Assembly: GCF_000151665.1 (NCBI RefSeq)
Contig: NW_013171833.1
Coordinates: 1 to 64,000, forward strand
DNA: 64,000 bases
Direction of reading: 5' to 3'
DNA from: Blastocystis hominis
Lineage: Eukaryota; Sar; Bigyra; Opalinata; Blastocystidae
In this document: positions 31,901-44,240 of the stretch, in pieces
How the letters are laid out: every line of letters starts with the position of its first letter
Position numbering within the stretch: position 1 is the first letter of the stretch
Made by a program: the position numbers and the translations under genes
Notes under the pieces: generated by a model
The model's database searches: none
What the model was told of the DNA's origin: nothing
What the model saw: the letters and a program-made list of their open reading frames with translations, nothing else

Positions 31901-33778
31901 CGCGTCACCACGTTGCCCGGCGTTCCCGCCTCACCGCACGGCCGCGTCTGCGAGCTGTTGTGGTTCTGGACGCCCCACATTCCGTCCTCCGTGCACTGGC
32001 AGTCGTGGCCGATCGGCTCCTCCCACTGTCCGTAGAAGCTGCAGCGTCGCGTGACCGTTCCGCTCATACAGTCGTGCTGCATCGTTTCTTCGCGGTTGGC
32101 GGGGTACCACACGATGCCGTCCTCCTCCCTCCTTCCGCAGTTGCAGTTCATGTCTTCGATCTCCTGCCATTCTCCCGCTCTGCACAGTCGTCGCAGAGAT
32201 CCTTGATTATCACAGGTCAGCACGGCGTATTGGCCGTCGTAGGTGGCGGGCCAGGGTCCCTCCGCCTTACAGTTCATCGAGGGCAGCGGATCCCAGATAC
32301 CGCGCCATCCGCACATTCGCTTTCCCATCGGATCAATCACATAGTCGCCATAGGCAGTCTGGTTGTAGGTGAACCCGTTGACCGTTTCTTCCGGACAGTA
32401 ACAATCATCGCGCCGCGTCGTGAACGTCGCATTGAAGTTGGCACTCTTCGAGCAGTAGAAGGCGTGGTATCCGATCGTACAGCTCAGGTGCGACTCCATG
32501 CCCACACCCACAGCAGGCCAATCGCCATCCGAACACAGTCCGTACGTGGTCGCCAGCACGCGGTTCGACACCAGAGGACGAACCGTCGACGATCCGCTGG
32601 CCTCCTCCACGAACACATAGATCTGGTACTCAGTAAAGGGCTCCAACCCCGCGATCTGGAAGAGATGGTTGGCCAGTCCGGTCATTCCGGTGAATTCCTT
32701 CTTGTCGAACAGCGCGATGTCCTTCAGCGTGAGGGACAAATCGCTCGTGTAGTAGACCACAACACGCGGAGGCTCCGCTCCGGACCACACATAGCGATTG
32801 CTGATAGTCACCGAGTACGAATCGGAGTCTTCGAACGATGCCGTGTTGTCGCAGCTCTGCATCGTGAACTGGAACGCGTACCGATTTCCCTGCAGCAGCG
32901 GGCTCAGCGCCGGAATGCTCACGAACGAGTAATCGCTGTGAGCGTAGATCAGTGCCGTGTAGCTCGCCGGCTCCAGCTCGAAGCTAAGGAAGTACTGCCC
33001 GTTCGCGTCCACGTCTTGCGTGCAGGAACCCTTGTTCTTGATGTCGTCGATCGTGAACTCGTCGTCCTCCTGCGCGCGAGGCACCGGCAGCACGCACACC
33101 TCCACGTTTGCGTGGCCCGCAGATGGCGAGATGTAGAACTGCACCGTCTTGTAGCTCTCCTGCTGGCACTGGTGGTTGTAGTTGACTAGGATCAGAGGCG
33201 AGGAGCTTACCTACAGCAGTTCGCGTAGTCCGGCTTGTCCCATTTTCCGAAGTTGCACAGACGCTCCGCTTCTCCTAATGTACAGGTCTTGCTCGCATAG
33301 TTTTCCGTTTCAGTCATCGCAAATCCGTTGTCTCTCGCACAGTCTACCACGTCACAATGTGAAAACACGAGAAACAGCAATCGTAGGCAATAATGTCGTT
33401 CATGTCCCAGGTACCTGTCATGTTGCAAGTTACCTCGATGTACCCGCGGTCGCACATGTGATGAATGGTCTCACCACGTTTCACATTTTGAAGCACAGGA
33501 ACTTCTTCACTCGGAGCACACTCTACAGATCAAAAAATGGAACCAGGGTCCACGGCAGTTATGATCCTGAATGCGTCCCCACTGCATATCTCCCATACAC
33601 ATTCTGGTTAAATAACCGATATCGCAGGCTACGGTAGCTTCTTCAAAGACAGGAACTTGAGGCCAGAAGCCATCGGAGCTACAATATTTACCCTCCGAAA
33701 ACACAACGGCCAAAAGCATCTAGAAGTCGGAAAACAAAAGACAGGACATACAAGTCCAATAACAAACTTTGAATACAT
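25990..33778 (-). CDS. Giant secreted Cys-rich modular protein, about 2,570 aa
   Basis: Four introns (32, 31, 32 and 29 nt) lie in the first 0.6 kb; the rest is one 7.1-kb exon. The start ATG 33776-33778 gives a signal peptide (MYSKFVIGLMLLAVVFSEG). About thirty modules of 40-50 residues follow, with the pattern C.C..-W-...-C..G..-R.C...G.W....C, for example KAEGPWPATYDGQYAVLTC then RRLCRAGEWQEIEDMNC. They are sushi-like in spacing but not a clear CCP match. A beta-rich insertion sits after module 3. The last ~850 residues are FN3-like and SbsA-Ig-like domains (LSITPAEFARDVDPHSDIVITF), and the end is Cys-rich with no membrane anchor. It probably forms a secreted or surface coat; host-matrix or gut contact is speculation. 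Its GC-rich codons create long open frames on the other strand. Confidence 0.8.
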
Positions 33779-33799
33779 TCAAACCCAGTAAGACTAAGC

Positions 33800-34850
33800 T
33801 AATAGCTTTTATTGTAAAATAAATGGTTTCAAAAATAAAGAAGAATTGTGGAATTGTGAAAATAGTGTTGAAATTGGGTATGAATGGAAGAACTGGATTA
33901 TTTAGGGAGGGAGTTGTTTTTACTGTGAAGTGGAAGGAGATGAGCGGAAATGGGATATTGTGGAATGAATAGATCGAAGAGTGTTGTTTCCAGTGGAAGC
34001 GTTTTGTTTTTCGTTCTATTCATTTGGAATTTTATATAGATGGGATAGAAAGAAATAGGGTATGTAGAAGATGATGATAGGAATGAAAATGGAAAAGCTA
34101 GCGATAAGCAGTTTTTGGGTTATCATTTATAGTAATAATATGTGATATGTGTATAGTAGAATCGAATAGTAGAGTTTGTGAGAAAGGTGGGTGTGTCGTT
34201 GAAGAACTGAGCAAAATAATGTAGAATACATAATATATTTTATACGAACAAATAGAGATATATTCATATTCCACTGTTTCTAGGTTTTTCGATAGTTGGT
34301 GTGCAGTTTTTGTCGTTTTGATGCACTCTGAACCTATCAGAGATTGTTATATTGCCAGAGAATACTATCCCTTATTCTAACCCATATAGTATCCCCCACC
34401 TGCCAAATAATGCAGAATATCTCCTATTTAAAGGAAGGATCGAATTGTGCACCACTTCAATAGGGATACAAAGTGATTCACAATGTTGTTCTATTACGAG
34501 CATGAATAACAATAGTATACATAATACTTGCTGTTTGAGTTGGTTGATGAAAGTGAAATGCTTTGGTTCCCAACTCATTAGGATGAATAGAATTACTCAC
34601 TAATAGTGATATCAGTATTGTTGATGATAAAGCTGAAATCCATAAGAATGGACTCTATGGGAATGAGTAGTTGTCCAATATCAAGCTGTGAGACATATCT
34701 GGCTGATTATTTGTTGGAGGCAACAATCAAACTATTACTTTTCAGATATATAGATATATGTATATAGAAAATAGACATTGATATCTATCTATCTATCTAT
34801 CTTCTTGAATACCTTACTGAAGTTGTACTAGTAGTGTGTAATTTACAATG
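33800..34850. other. AT-rich DNA between the secreted gene and viral debris
   Basis: No supported gene. Short frames near 34352-34603 lie on both strands and look like chance. A short (ATCT)n tract lies near 34780-34801. Confidence 0.45.
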
Positions 34851-35030
34851 AGAGCGCGAATATGATTCCGATCAAAGTCGCCCTTTAACCCCTTGCAACG
34901 AGTATTTCTTGTTGCTCACAAAGGCAATATGTATTTTTGCCCTTCATAAGAATGAGGTCGAAAAATAGGCTTATTCACATCGCGCAATTTATCACCTCGC
35001 GTCCCATCCCTTGTTAAATAGAGATTACCC

Positions 35031-35190
35031 ATGCATTACTCCATTTTCATACAAGATTCACTTAGTAATGGTACATTCGAATGGATTAACCCTTGCAAGT
35101 TCAAGGATCCATACGTCACATCCAGAACTGTGCTATTCAAACCCAATCAAGTCATATTCATTAACGTGGACACGACCAATGTGGTGACGA
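35031..35190 (+). pseudogene. 5' fragment of viral multi-module gene
   Basis: It starts MHYSIFIQDSLSNGTFEW and runs to NVDTTNVVTNS, matching the first ~55 residues of the 1020-aa viral gene, then switches abruptly to unrelated sequence that reads as DNA polymerase on the other strand. It is opposite in orientation to the 37.4-kb fragment. Confidence 0.8.
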
Positions 35191-35359
35191 ACTCCACTTT
35201 CATTCGTTTCAATCCAGTCGCCACATATTTGCCGTGTGTCGAGTTTGCCAACAGCTTGTAGAGTTTCTTCTCCACAATGGTCTTGGATTTTGCTCGTTTC
35301 TCATTCAATATGTTCACATATTCGAAAATGAATGGAGCTTGCTTGAAGAGTGTATACAT
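35180..35359 (-). pseudogene. DNA polymerase B fragment (motif B)
   Basis: The minus strand encodes a short piece with KKLYKLLANSTHGKYVATG, which fits the K..NS.YGK motif B of family B polymerases, as in the protein-primed polymerases of Polintons. No other polymerase motifs remain. It abuts the structural-gene fragment on the opposite strand, showing a rearranged remnant. Confidence 0.6.
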
Positions 35360-35403
35360 TAAACCCTATGAACGAAATCAACCAAAGTAAATTGAATCGA
35401 TAA

Positions 35404-35980
35404 ATGTCGTACATATTCAGCAACAATCCAAACAATTACACGTTCAAGAAGCTCGACAACATGCTCATCAACATGCCCGAAAACGACGGCAAACATGTCC
35501 TCATTCGTGAAACAGTGGATGGCGTTCATCAATATTCATGGACGATACCTTCTGGGTGTTTTGTGAAAGTCAATAAGGCCACACTGTTTGAATATACACA
35601 CACATCCACTCAACCATTTAATAATCAATGCCAATTCGAATTATCTTCTGCTTTCTATCATAATCACATCGATTCCATGTTACAATGAGAATGATGACCT
35701 ATTCAAACATTGTAATTCCATCGAATCGGTTGTGGATAAGGGATACAAGGTGAGTGTTTCAATGGATGGTGTGTGTTTGCTCGATATGCCATTCATCGAT
35801 ACACTCAACAATCTTGTGATCCTTTCCCATACCAAACTGATAAATGGAATAGATTGGACAAGTGAGAGTCATATGATCTCTGCATTCACGAATATCCCTT
35901 CTCTTGTATGTCTGAGAGGTGTGAAGAGCATCACGATCGTTTTCGAACATCTGAGCGAGGTTGTTTCTTCTTCTGGGTGC
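35404..35980 (+). pseudogene. Broken viral-type gene with frameshift
   Basis: Frame 1 (35404-35688, MSYIFSNNPNNYTFKKLDN) includes a WTIPSGCFVKVNKATLFEY stretch. After a frame change near 35690 the next frame continues in similar style (CLLDMPFIDTLNNLVILSH) to about 35980, overlapping the 3' end of the integrase remnant. The family is unrecognised; the location among viral fragments suggests the same origin. Confidence 0.45.
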
Positions 35981-37040
35981 TCGTAATGGGTCGATGTGAC
36001 CTTGCTGCCTCTCTCAATGCATTGGGTTCCTTTCGACTCTTGGATCGAGTGACAGGCGGTGCTGGTTGTGGTTTGCATTTGCTTGCCAGCAGTTCCCAAT
36101 GATAACACTTCTGTGTGCTATTGCTTTCCACATTCTTCACTTCGTACATCAATGGCATGACGTGATCGTCAATGTCAACCACTTCAATCAAGTCCTGAGA
36201 CCATTTGCTTGTCAATGATCGCTTTTCCAGAATGCGAGGTCTTCGTGTCATTCCAACATAATCACCCACATCGAATTGAGGTGTTGTGTCCTTTGCTGAC
36301 ATGTTGGATGGTTCTGATTTCTCCGTGTACAAGATATCGTTGTTGTTGTTCCAAATTTCATTGGGTGTATATCCGATGTCTCTGTTCTTCCTTGCATTGT
36401 GTCTACGAACTGCACCATCGGTCAAATCAAACCATACACCTTTCCATTGATTGATTGAATGGAAGGAAGGAACCATGATGTGTTCCTTGATATCTCGAAT
36501 TGTTCGTTCAGCTAGTACTGCCTTATTCGCTGAATCCATGTGATACATGGTGATATCATACTTGTTCAAGATGTTGGTACGAAAGCTGGCATTGGTGAAC
36601 TCGGTATCTCGATCCGAGCAAATATGCTTTGGTGATTCACCATATGTCTGAATGATGTCCTTCATCACATGAGTGACTTCTGTAGCACTCTTGCTTTTCA
36701 ATTTCCCAGTCATCAGGTATTTCGAATATCCATCAATCCATACAAGGACATATTTGTATCCACGATTCTTGTGGAATCCGGTACTCTTTTGTGATCCTAA
36801 TACTTCCTGTATCGATTTGTGTTGTTTGGAAGAGAAATCGATGAGATCGATGAAGTATATGTTTTGTTTGAATCCACTGATGATCACTCGAGTGGCACCT
36901 CTTCGTTTAGCTGGTTTCCATAGTTCCTTGATTTCGTTCATGTTCCACACACACCTCGATAAATGAATCACTTTATTCAAGGAATGAATAACTTGTGTCA
37001 GAAAAAGAATCACAAACTGGTTATAGATTCGAAATGCATT
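35931..37040 (-). pseudogene. Polinton-type (retroviral-like) integrase, truncated at 5' end
   Basis: The DDE core is largely kept: first Asp in IYFIDLIDFSSKQHK before YKYVLVWIDGYSKYLMTG, second in HICSDRDTEFTNASF, and Glu in KAVLAERTIRDIKEHIM. A chromo/SH3-like tail (PQFDVGDYVGMTRRP) and a basic C-terminus follow. The reading frame is continuous for about 350 codons, but the N-terminal zinc-binding part is missing; upstream it runs straight into a fragment of the multi-module gene (LNASDTLFEIEYSGENAFRI). It catalysed integration of the element; here it is probably dead for lack of its own start and promoter. Confidence 0.75.
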
Positions 37041-37440
37041 TTCTCCACTATACTCTATTTCAAATAGAGTATCACTCGCATTCAACATTGCGATGATCGT
37101 TTCGATATCATATGTACCTCATGGAATCGATAGAATATGGAGACTGGATCCAAATACACTCATAACTTGTATCCATTGTGGTAATTGAGAATGTAGTATT
37201 AATCATGGTGTTCAGAATGGCAATGATTTCAGTCAGTGCATAATAACCAGGCGAGATCGTTACCTCTTCACCATTGGTGTTTGTCACCACATTGGTTGAG
37301 TTCACAATATTGAACATGACTTGATTGGGTTTGGATAGAACAGTCATGGAAGTGATAAATGGATTTCTGAACTTGGAAGGATTGATTGAATCGAATGAAC
37401 CATTGATAGGTGAATCTTGTATGAGAATGGAATAATGCAT
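37030..37440 (-). pseudogene. Internally deleted copy of the viral multi-module gene
   Basis: It starts MHYSILIQDSPINGSF like the 1020-aa gene, follows it through CIWIQSPYSID, then jumps across about 230 residues of the original to a TYDIETIIAMLNAS segment. An in-frame TGA replaces the Arg codon of IPRGAYD just after the junction. The piece continues as LFEIEYSGENAFRI and is then fused to integrase sequence. The leader GGTAAAGAGAGA before the ATG is conserved. Confidence 0.8.
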
Positions 37441-37479
37441 GCTCTCTCTTTACCAAAGACACTTATGACTTGCATGGAC

Positions 37480-38600
37480 AACAATAGATGGATTTGTGAT
37501 GACAATGTACACACATTGGCTTTCGGTCATTACAAATAAGCAAACAAACATGTAAATACGAGAGAAATAACAATAATTCACATTAGCTAGGTACGTCTAC
37601 TGCTTTCTTGTACCCATGTATAACTGACGCAACAAACACAACAATAGAAACGAGCACTAGGTTGATAGTAGAAAGGAATTGGAGTAAGAAAGCACGAAAC
37701 CTGCTTCCTGACCGATGATTGTCGACCAAACAGCCTAGGAATGATAGTCGAGGACTCAGAATCGGTTGGTCGATTACAACGATGGACAAAGAATCGCAAT
37801 TGTGGTCATGGCGCAAAATAGCATATAAAGAAAACTGCCACCAGGTTTCACACAAATAGTGCCATTCCCTTACTACTATTGCTCCATATTAATGAGGTTT
37901 AAAATGGCTACAAGTTGATAAATCATATTATTATTGATCGAAAGAGCTTTTGTTATAGTGAAAATAGGATCATTTTTGTTATGTGACATGTATCAAATAT
38001 GGATGAACTCATCAATAGAAATAGGAAGGATGAATCAGTCATTTACCATAAGTATTGTTGTATTTCCTTTGATATATGACTAATCTGTATACTATAGTCT
38101 CGAGATACTTTGAATCAATACTTGGAAAATGAATATCTGCAATAGAATAACAACAAATGTGTATTGTTTCATTTTGGTGCATATTGTGTGATATGAATTG
38201 TATCAAAGCCCATAATGAATTCATATTCTAAATGTGACAACTAATAATGTTGCTAGTTCGTGTTATAAGCTGAGAGAAGGAATGAGCAGTATTAACAAAC
38301 AAGAGTCTTCACAATAGTTACTACTCAGATAGTATTGATTGTGAATAGTTGATGTTTTGTTATCATCATCATCATTATTCTGTATGGGAAGAGAGAATAA
38401 TGTGTATTTGTGATTGATTGTATATTTTGGTTTATTATTATGCTCCATGGAATAGAATACTGTGAAAATAAGATAGGTAAGTGTGGAATAATCAGAGATG
38501 GCCAATATGAATGAAAACAACAACAATACTAGAATGCAATAGAATAGTAGAAAATAACATATATACGAAGTAGCAATGGAAATGAAGTCATTTTCACAAA
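37480..38600. other. AT-rich DNA, no supported gene
   Basis: Frames such as 37583-37855 (minus, hydrophobic) lack family features or support. This stretch lies between the viral debris and the simple-sequence region. Confidence 0.4.
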
Positions 38601-39664
38601 TTATGACGAACAATAGCTGAAATGATGATATTTCACAGGGATCTGTTTTAGCACATCCTGAAATGAATTACATAGATCATGCATAGTTTTGCTTCAAAAC
38701 AAACAAAATCCAGACAAACACGATTCTATCATTTCATTGGTTTAACACAATGTTTGATTCTGTTAAATCCATTTTCATAAAATAACTAATTCTGAGTAGC
38801 AGGAACAATACTGTTGATACTTAGTACTGGAATAACCAATCGATGAATGAATGATTGGAGTTTGTAGTAAATTCCGTTATTGTTAGTTGGAATACACAAT
38901 GATTGGTATATAGTGGTTGGAACTGAATGATTCCTAGATATTATCACAGATTGTATGCTATATGTGAATAGAATAGTACTGGAATGATTTGTGTAATTGG
39001 TCACAATCTATTGAATGAATATGAGTTGGATGGACAAAGATTGCATAGCATGGAGATGGTTTGTATCATGAATGGATGAAAGAAAGGAGAAAAGAAGAAA
39101 TAGTATTCATTGCTTAAGATCATGATCCATTCAATGATATGTATCAGTCATTTATTTATTAATGTAATACGTGATAATGATAATGAAGAATGAATGAGAG
39201 AGAATCGAAATGAATGGGAATGTGATTGGTTGTGATATTGGAGTTGGATTCGATTCGATTTCAGCAATTCAACACTGAAATGAAAACAAACAAATGAATG
39301 AAAACAAATGAATGAATGAGTAATCCTACAAACATTGATTTAAATTGAGTGCATACTGTGATTATGTATATTTTGTACCATAAGAATGAATGATGGATTG
39401 TTGACAAGGAAATATCGTTAAATCTGTATAAAGTGGACCAATAATGTGAATTGCAATGGGATATTTGAATGATTATACCATCAAATCAATGAATGAATGA
39501 TTGAATGAATGAAAAATTCTCTTTCTGTGGAGTGATTCACAAAACAACAAAGACCTTTATCACAACCAATGAACTGTAATTCTGCATCAATAATGTCATC
39601 GATTCAATCATTCATTCATTCATTCATTCATTCATTCATTCATGGTTTTATAACTGTTTAACGC

Positions 39665-39698
<34 letters not shown>

Positions 39699-41170
39699 CA
39701 ACCAACAAATCATTGAATTAATGAATAAATGAACGAAAGATTCTCTCTCTGTGGAGTGATTCACAAAACAACAAAGACCTTTATCACAACCAATGAACTC
39801 TCATTCTGCATCAATAATGTCATCGATTCAATCAATCATTCATTCAATCATTTGTTCATGCTTTTAGAACTGTTTAACGCATAATTGATTGATTGATTGA
39901 TAGAATCGATGCCTATTCTGTATACTCTTTCATAATATGAATCTATCAAACAACAAAGCAAATAACAATAATAACGACAATGAATTCGTTAAAATGACAC
40001 AGCAACAATAATAACAGTAATAGAAATCAATGAGAATAATAATAAGATTATGTGTTCAAAAGCAATGTCTAGAACAGAAACGAAATGAAATGAAGTAATG
40101 AGCAGCAACAACATAATAGAAACGAACAATAACATGAGTAATAATCCAAATGGATGAATTGTTAACTCAATGCAGTGTCCGATATCGAATCAATACCAAA
40201 TTGATGTAGAACAAACAATGTGTATGTGAATAACAAGCAATAATGAGAATAATAACAGTAAAAGGAATGAGAAGAATAAGAATATCTGAGAACAATCCAT
40301 AGCTATTGATGATTAATAATAATAATAGTAATCATCATAGAAAGAGATATTGAAACAACCATGTGTGTAGTTTAATAAAGAAATAAGGAAAGAACCAAAT
40401 CCATGATAATAGTCATATTATTGGTAATATGACTATTATTATCATCATGGATCAATCAATCAATCAATAATACTTACTGATCGATTCTGGATAATAGATC
40501 AATTAGATTGTTATGTGGAATGATCGAAATGAAGAACAAACTCGATATGTGAAAACAAACAAATACCAAGAATGCATATCAATTTCAAACAATCCACATA
40601 ATTGAATGAATCTATGTGAATCGATTCAGATTTAAATATAAATGAAGAGAAGATCATTTGATTGTCGGTTTGCATGGAAGGATTGATTGTTATCACGAAA
40701 CATCAATCGGATTGATTTGAAATGATTTCGTATTGTAGGTTCTGATTATTGATTAAATCATTTGATAGATAGTTTGGTCCATTGCTTACTACAACTACTA
40801 CTATTATTGTTGTTGCTGTGGATGTTGCTGCTGCTATTACTACTTCTCTCTTTCTCCCCTACCATTCATTCATTGATTCCAAACCATCAAAATCGATAAC
40901 AATACTCCTTGTCAACAAAAGAAGAAATGGAATCAATGAAAGCAAAGAATCAAGTGTTTCCTTTATGACAATCAATGATCCATCAATCTATGAATGGATG
41001 AATGATTGAGTGAGTGATTGATGAAGGAAAACAGAATGAATGAATGAATAAGAAGGAAAAACAATATGTGTGTCATATGATATGGGATACTGGAAGGTAG
41101 GGGAGAAAGATGGGATGATGATGATTCAACTTCATTGACACTTCGAAGTAACAATGAATTGATTCTTAAT
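38600..41170. repeat. Simple-sequence-rich desert (ATTC/TGAA, GATT/AATC words)
   Basis: There are dense runs of ATTC, GAAT, GATT and TGAT tetranucleotides, for example near 39610-39642 and 39670-39696. No coding frame was seen. It includes the 224-bp tandem duplication annotated separately. Confidence 0.75.
39480..39905 (+). repeat. Tandem duplication, period 224 bp
   Basis: The block with TCTGTGGAGTGATTCACAAA, GACCTTTATCACAACCAATG and ATCAATAATGTCATCGATTC occurs from about 39511 and again from about 39735. Each copy ends in a GATTGATT run after ACTGTTTAACGCAT. Copies differ by a few substitutions and by tetranucleotide copy number. Confidence 0.85.
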
Positions 41171-41179
41171 GATTTGCTT

Positions 41180-41375
41180 TGGATCTTCCAAGTCTAACAT
41201 CACTAACTTCTGTATAATGGAGTTTCTGTTGTCCTCGTTTTGGTGACATTGGAAAGTGGATCTAAATATTGAATAGAGATGGTAAATAGATATTCCAAAT
41301 CTGTTTCAAAATGTCAATCTACTTGTATCATTGGGGTATGTTCAATCGAAATCGATTCGAGTATTGTTGATAAAT
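41180..41375 (+). pseudogene. Relic of MORN-LRR gene 3' exons
   Basis: GATCTTCCAAGTCTAACATC and the following bases match the last two LRR exons of the gene at 44.2-46.4 kb, including GTGACATTGGAAAGT and the ending GGTATGTTCAATCGAAATC. Indels break the frame. It lies on the strand opposite to the intact gene. Confidence 0.7.
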
Positions 41376-44080
41376 AGAATGGAATTGATTTCATATGATT
41401 TTCATAGATTTCAATTCCATTTGGTAAGTTTAAGCTTATCTTATCTTGTTAGGTGATTTGATTTGATTTGATTCATTGTGTTTCATTCGATTCCGTTTGA
41501 TCATTTGATTTGATTTGATTTGATTTGATTCGTTTAATAGGAACACATTTCGATTGATTATGATTGGAACAATTCTATCTGGTTCATTTTACAATGATCT
41601 GTGGAATTTGTATTGTTGTTTCAAACTGATAGCACATGATTGATTCTATGATTGGTTAAAATGGATATATAATAATAATAATAATGATGATAATGATGAT
41701 GAACAGAAAACAAACAAAAATAAGCAAAACAAAACATGGAACAATCCAAACAAATAATCACATATTTCCTTATGAGAATTGAATCAATAAGAATCGACAC
41801 AATCCAATTTGTCTGGTGGATAGTGAATAATGAGATGAATGCTAGAAAATAATAAAAAAAAGAAAAAGAAAATACAAAAAAGAAAAACTAAAAACAAATT
41901 AGAATCATATTATACAAAACAAAAGAAAAAAGGAAGAGGAATAAAATGCCCAAATATAAGAAAATAAGAAACAAAGAAAACTAAAGAATAGCAAAACAAA
42001 CAAGAATAAACTAAAAATCAAAATAGAAAATGAAATAATCAAATGAACTACAATCAATTCCAAAAGTTGAAAAACAACAACAATAACAACAAATGAAAAA
42101 TGGAATAATCAAAAATAGATAAGCAACATCAAAACAAAAACAAAACAAAAACAAAAGAATAATGAATCATTGAGTATTATCCAAATGAATACTATCTCAA
42201 CAAACAAATATGGATTGTGTCGATTCCTATTGATTCAATTGGATTAAGTGCAATGAATCTTGTCAAAACGATTCGATTGAAGTCGTTCGATCAAGATTCA
42301 TTCGAAATATGTGATTTGTGGATTCATCGGTATAAAATCACAAACAGCATATTGAATATACAATCAAACAATGGATTCCAAGAAAGGCCATTATCAAAAT
42401 ACTCATATTCAAACCACAACACAAATGGTTCTCACAATATGCCTCATTATTGTATTGTGATTATCAAATGCTGATTCCATATTGACTTGTTCGAACGTGA
42501 TCTAATGATTTGAATGATATCAATAATAATGATAATAATGATAATAATGATCAGAAAGAATGAAAGAAAGAAGAGTATTGTTATGCAATACAGTACAATG
42601 ATAGATTCCAGCTAATACAATGATCGAACATAATGATTTCATAAATCTCGATCGATTCAATTACAAAACAACCATTGAGACTACAATGTGTTTGAGTGAT
42701 TGTTCCATTTGGATTCGATCGAATCAATTGTATAATTCTATCAGTCGATTGGATCGCTATCAATGAATTATTCGATCGATTCTATATCATTGATAATCGA
42801 ACAAATACAAAAACAAATACTACTACTACTACTAATAATAATAATAATCACGAGGATTGATGGTTGAATACTCATCATTAATCTGATTCTCATTCTGATT
42901 CTGATTGATCGATCCTATCCAATCATTCTATTCATGATCAACAATACCAAAATGATCTAATGGTATTCAATATGCTGAAATAGACCGATGAATAATGTGG
43001 ATGATGATACAATCATAATGATAATAATAATGATGATGAATGGAGATCGAAAACTAACCAAATACACACCATTCATTCATTCATTCATTCATTCGATCAT
43101 TCAATGGATTGAACAGCCTTTCTATTCTTATCAGTATTATTGAGTGTGAATGATGAATTGATTCTTTACGATATTCAACATTCATTTGCATTTTGAATCA
43201 GCTATCTTTCATCCATTGATTGATTGATTGAATGAGTGAATGAGTGGTTTGTGTGATATTGAAGAATACGACATTCCATCCAAATATTGATTTGTGAAAC
43301 CACGATTGATATTACTACTAACTACAACTATCAAGTATCAAACACATCCGATTTGATTCCATTATTATCAAATTGATAAATCCATGTTTTGTGACTCATT
43401 GATAAACAAACAAACAAACAAACAAATGATAGTTGGATTGATTGAATGGTGAATCCAATATGATTTCCAATGCTATTCAATCGGATTCTATTCTATTCTA
43501 TTCTATTCTAGTTTCATTGCCTTGTTTTATCCATTTCACCTCTATTTGATTCTATTCTATTCTATTCTATGTATACAGTGATCGATTCCTATTCAATAAG
43601 TCAAAATCAATATCCTAATTCAATATCAATCATTCTATTGTATTGTATTATCTACCGATTTAACAATGGATTCACAAATGTGAATAATCATCCAATATCA
43701 ATCGATTCCAACCATTCCATTGTGTCACTATCAAATCCAATCTTATTATTCATGATTATGATTATTATGATTATGATAATTCGAAGCAATCAGTTTCCTA
43801 TCAATATTGAACAAATCCTAGTTCAAACCTATTCAAACCATCATTTGTATATTATTATTATTATTATTGGTAGATTGGATTCATCATTTGTGAATGTTCA
43901 ATATGTGATCATTGGGTCATTGGTAATAATAATAATGATGATCGAAAACAATGATTGATTGATTGATTGAAACAACAATCATAATTGAGTATCATTGTTA
44001 AAATGGTAAAGAAGAACATCATAATAATCAGGTAGGATTGATATTTTGATAATTATAGAATCATGAATTGTGATCAAGAA
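41376..44080. repeat. Continuation of simple-sequence desert
   Basis: The stretch is rich in GATTT, ATTC, TATTC, AACA and ATAATG words, with an A-rich block at 41840-42160. A frame at 42217-42474 (plus) has some non-repeat sequence but no recognisable family. Confidence 0.65.
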
Positions 44081-44240
44081 TCGGTTTCAAACAAACAATC
44101 ATTCAATCAATGGAAATGTTCCTAAACAATGACGAATCACTGAACAAATCAAATCAAATCAAAATCATAGATTTAATGCTTGATTTAGTGGACAAGATCA
44201 GCGAGAATGAAAGAAACATCTATGAATCAAATCAAATCAA

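Noticed and set aside
26566-33189. Very long plus-strand open frames (1454 and 685 codons) antisense to the giant secreted gene
   Set aside because: They mirror the GC-rich, Cys-rich exon on the minus strand, have Arg/His/Gln-rich composition and no family features. The minus strand has the signal peptide, modules, introns and poly(A) motif.
37583-37855. Hydrophobic minus-strand frame of 90 codons
   Set aside because: No family features, no supporting motif and weak codon composition; it may be chance or part of viral debris.
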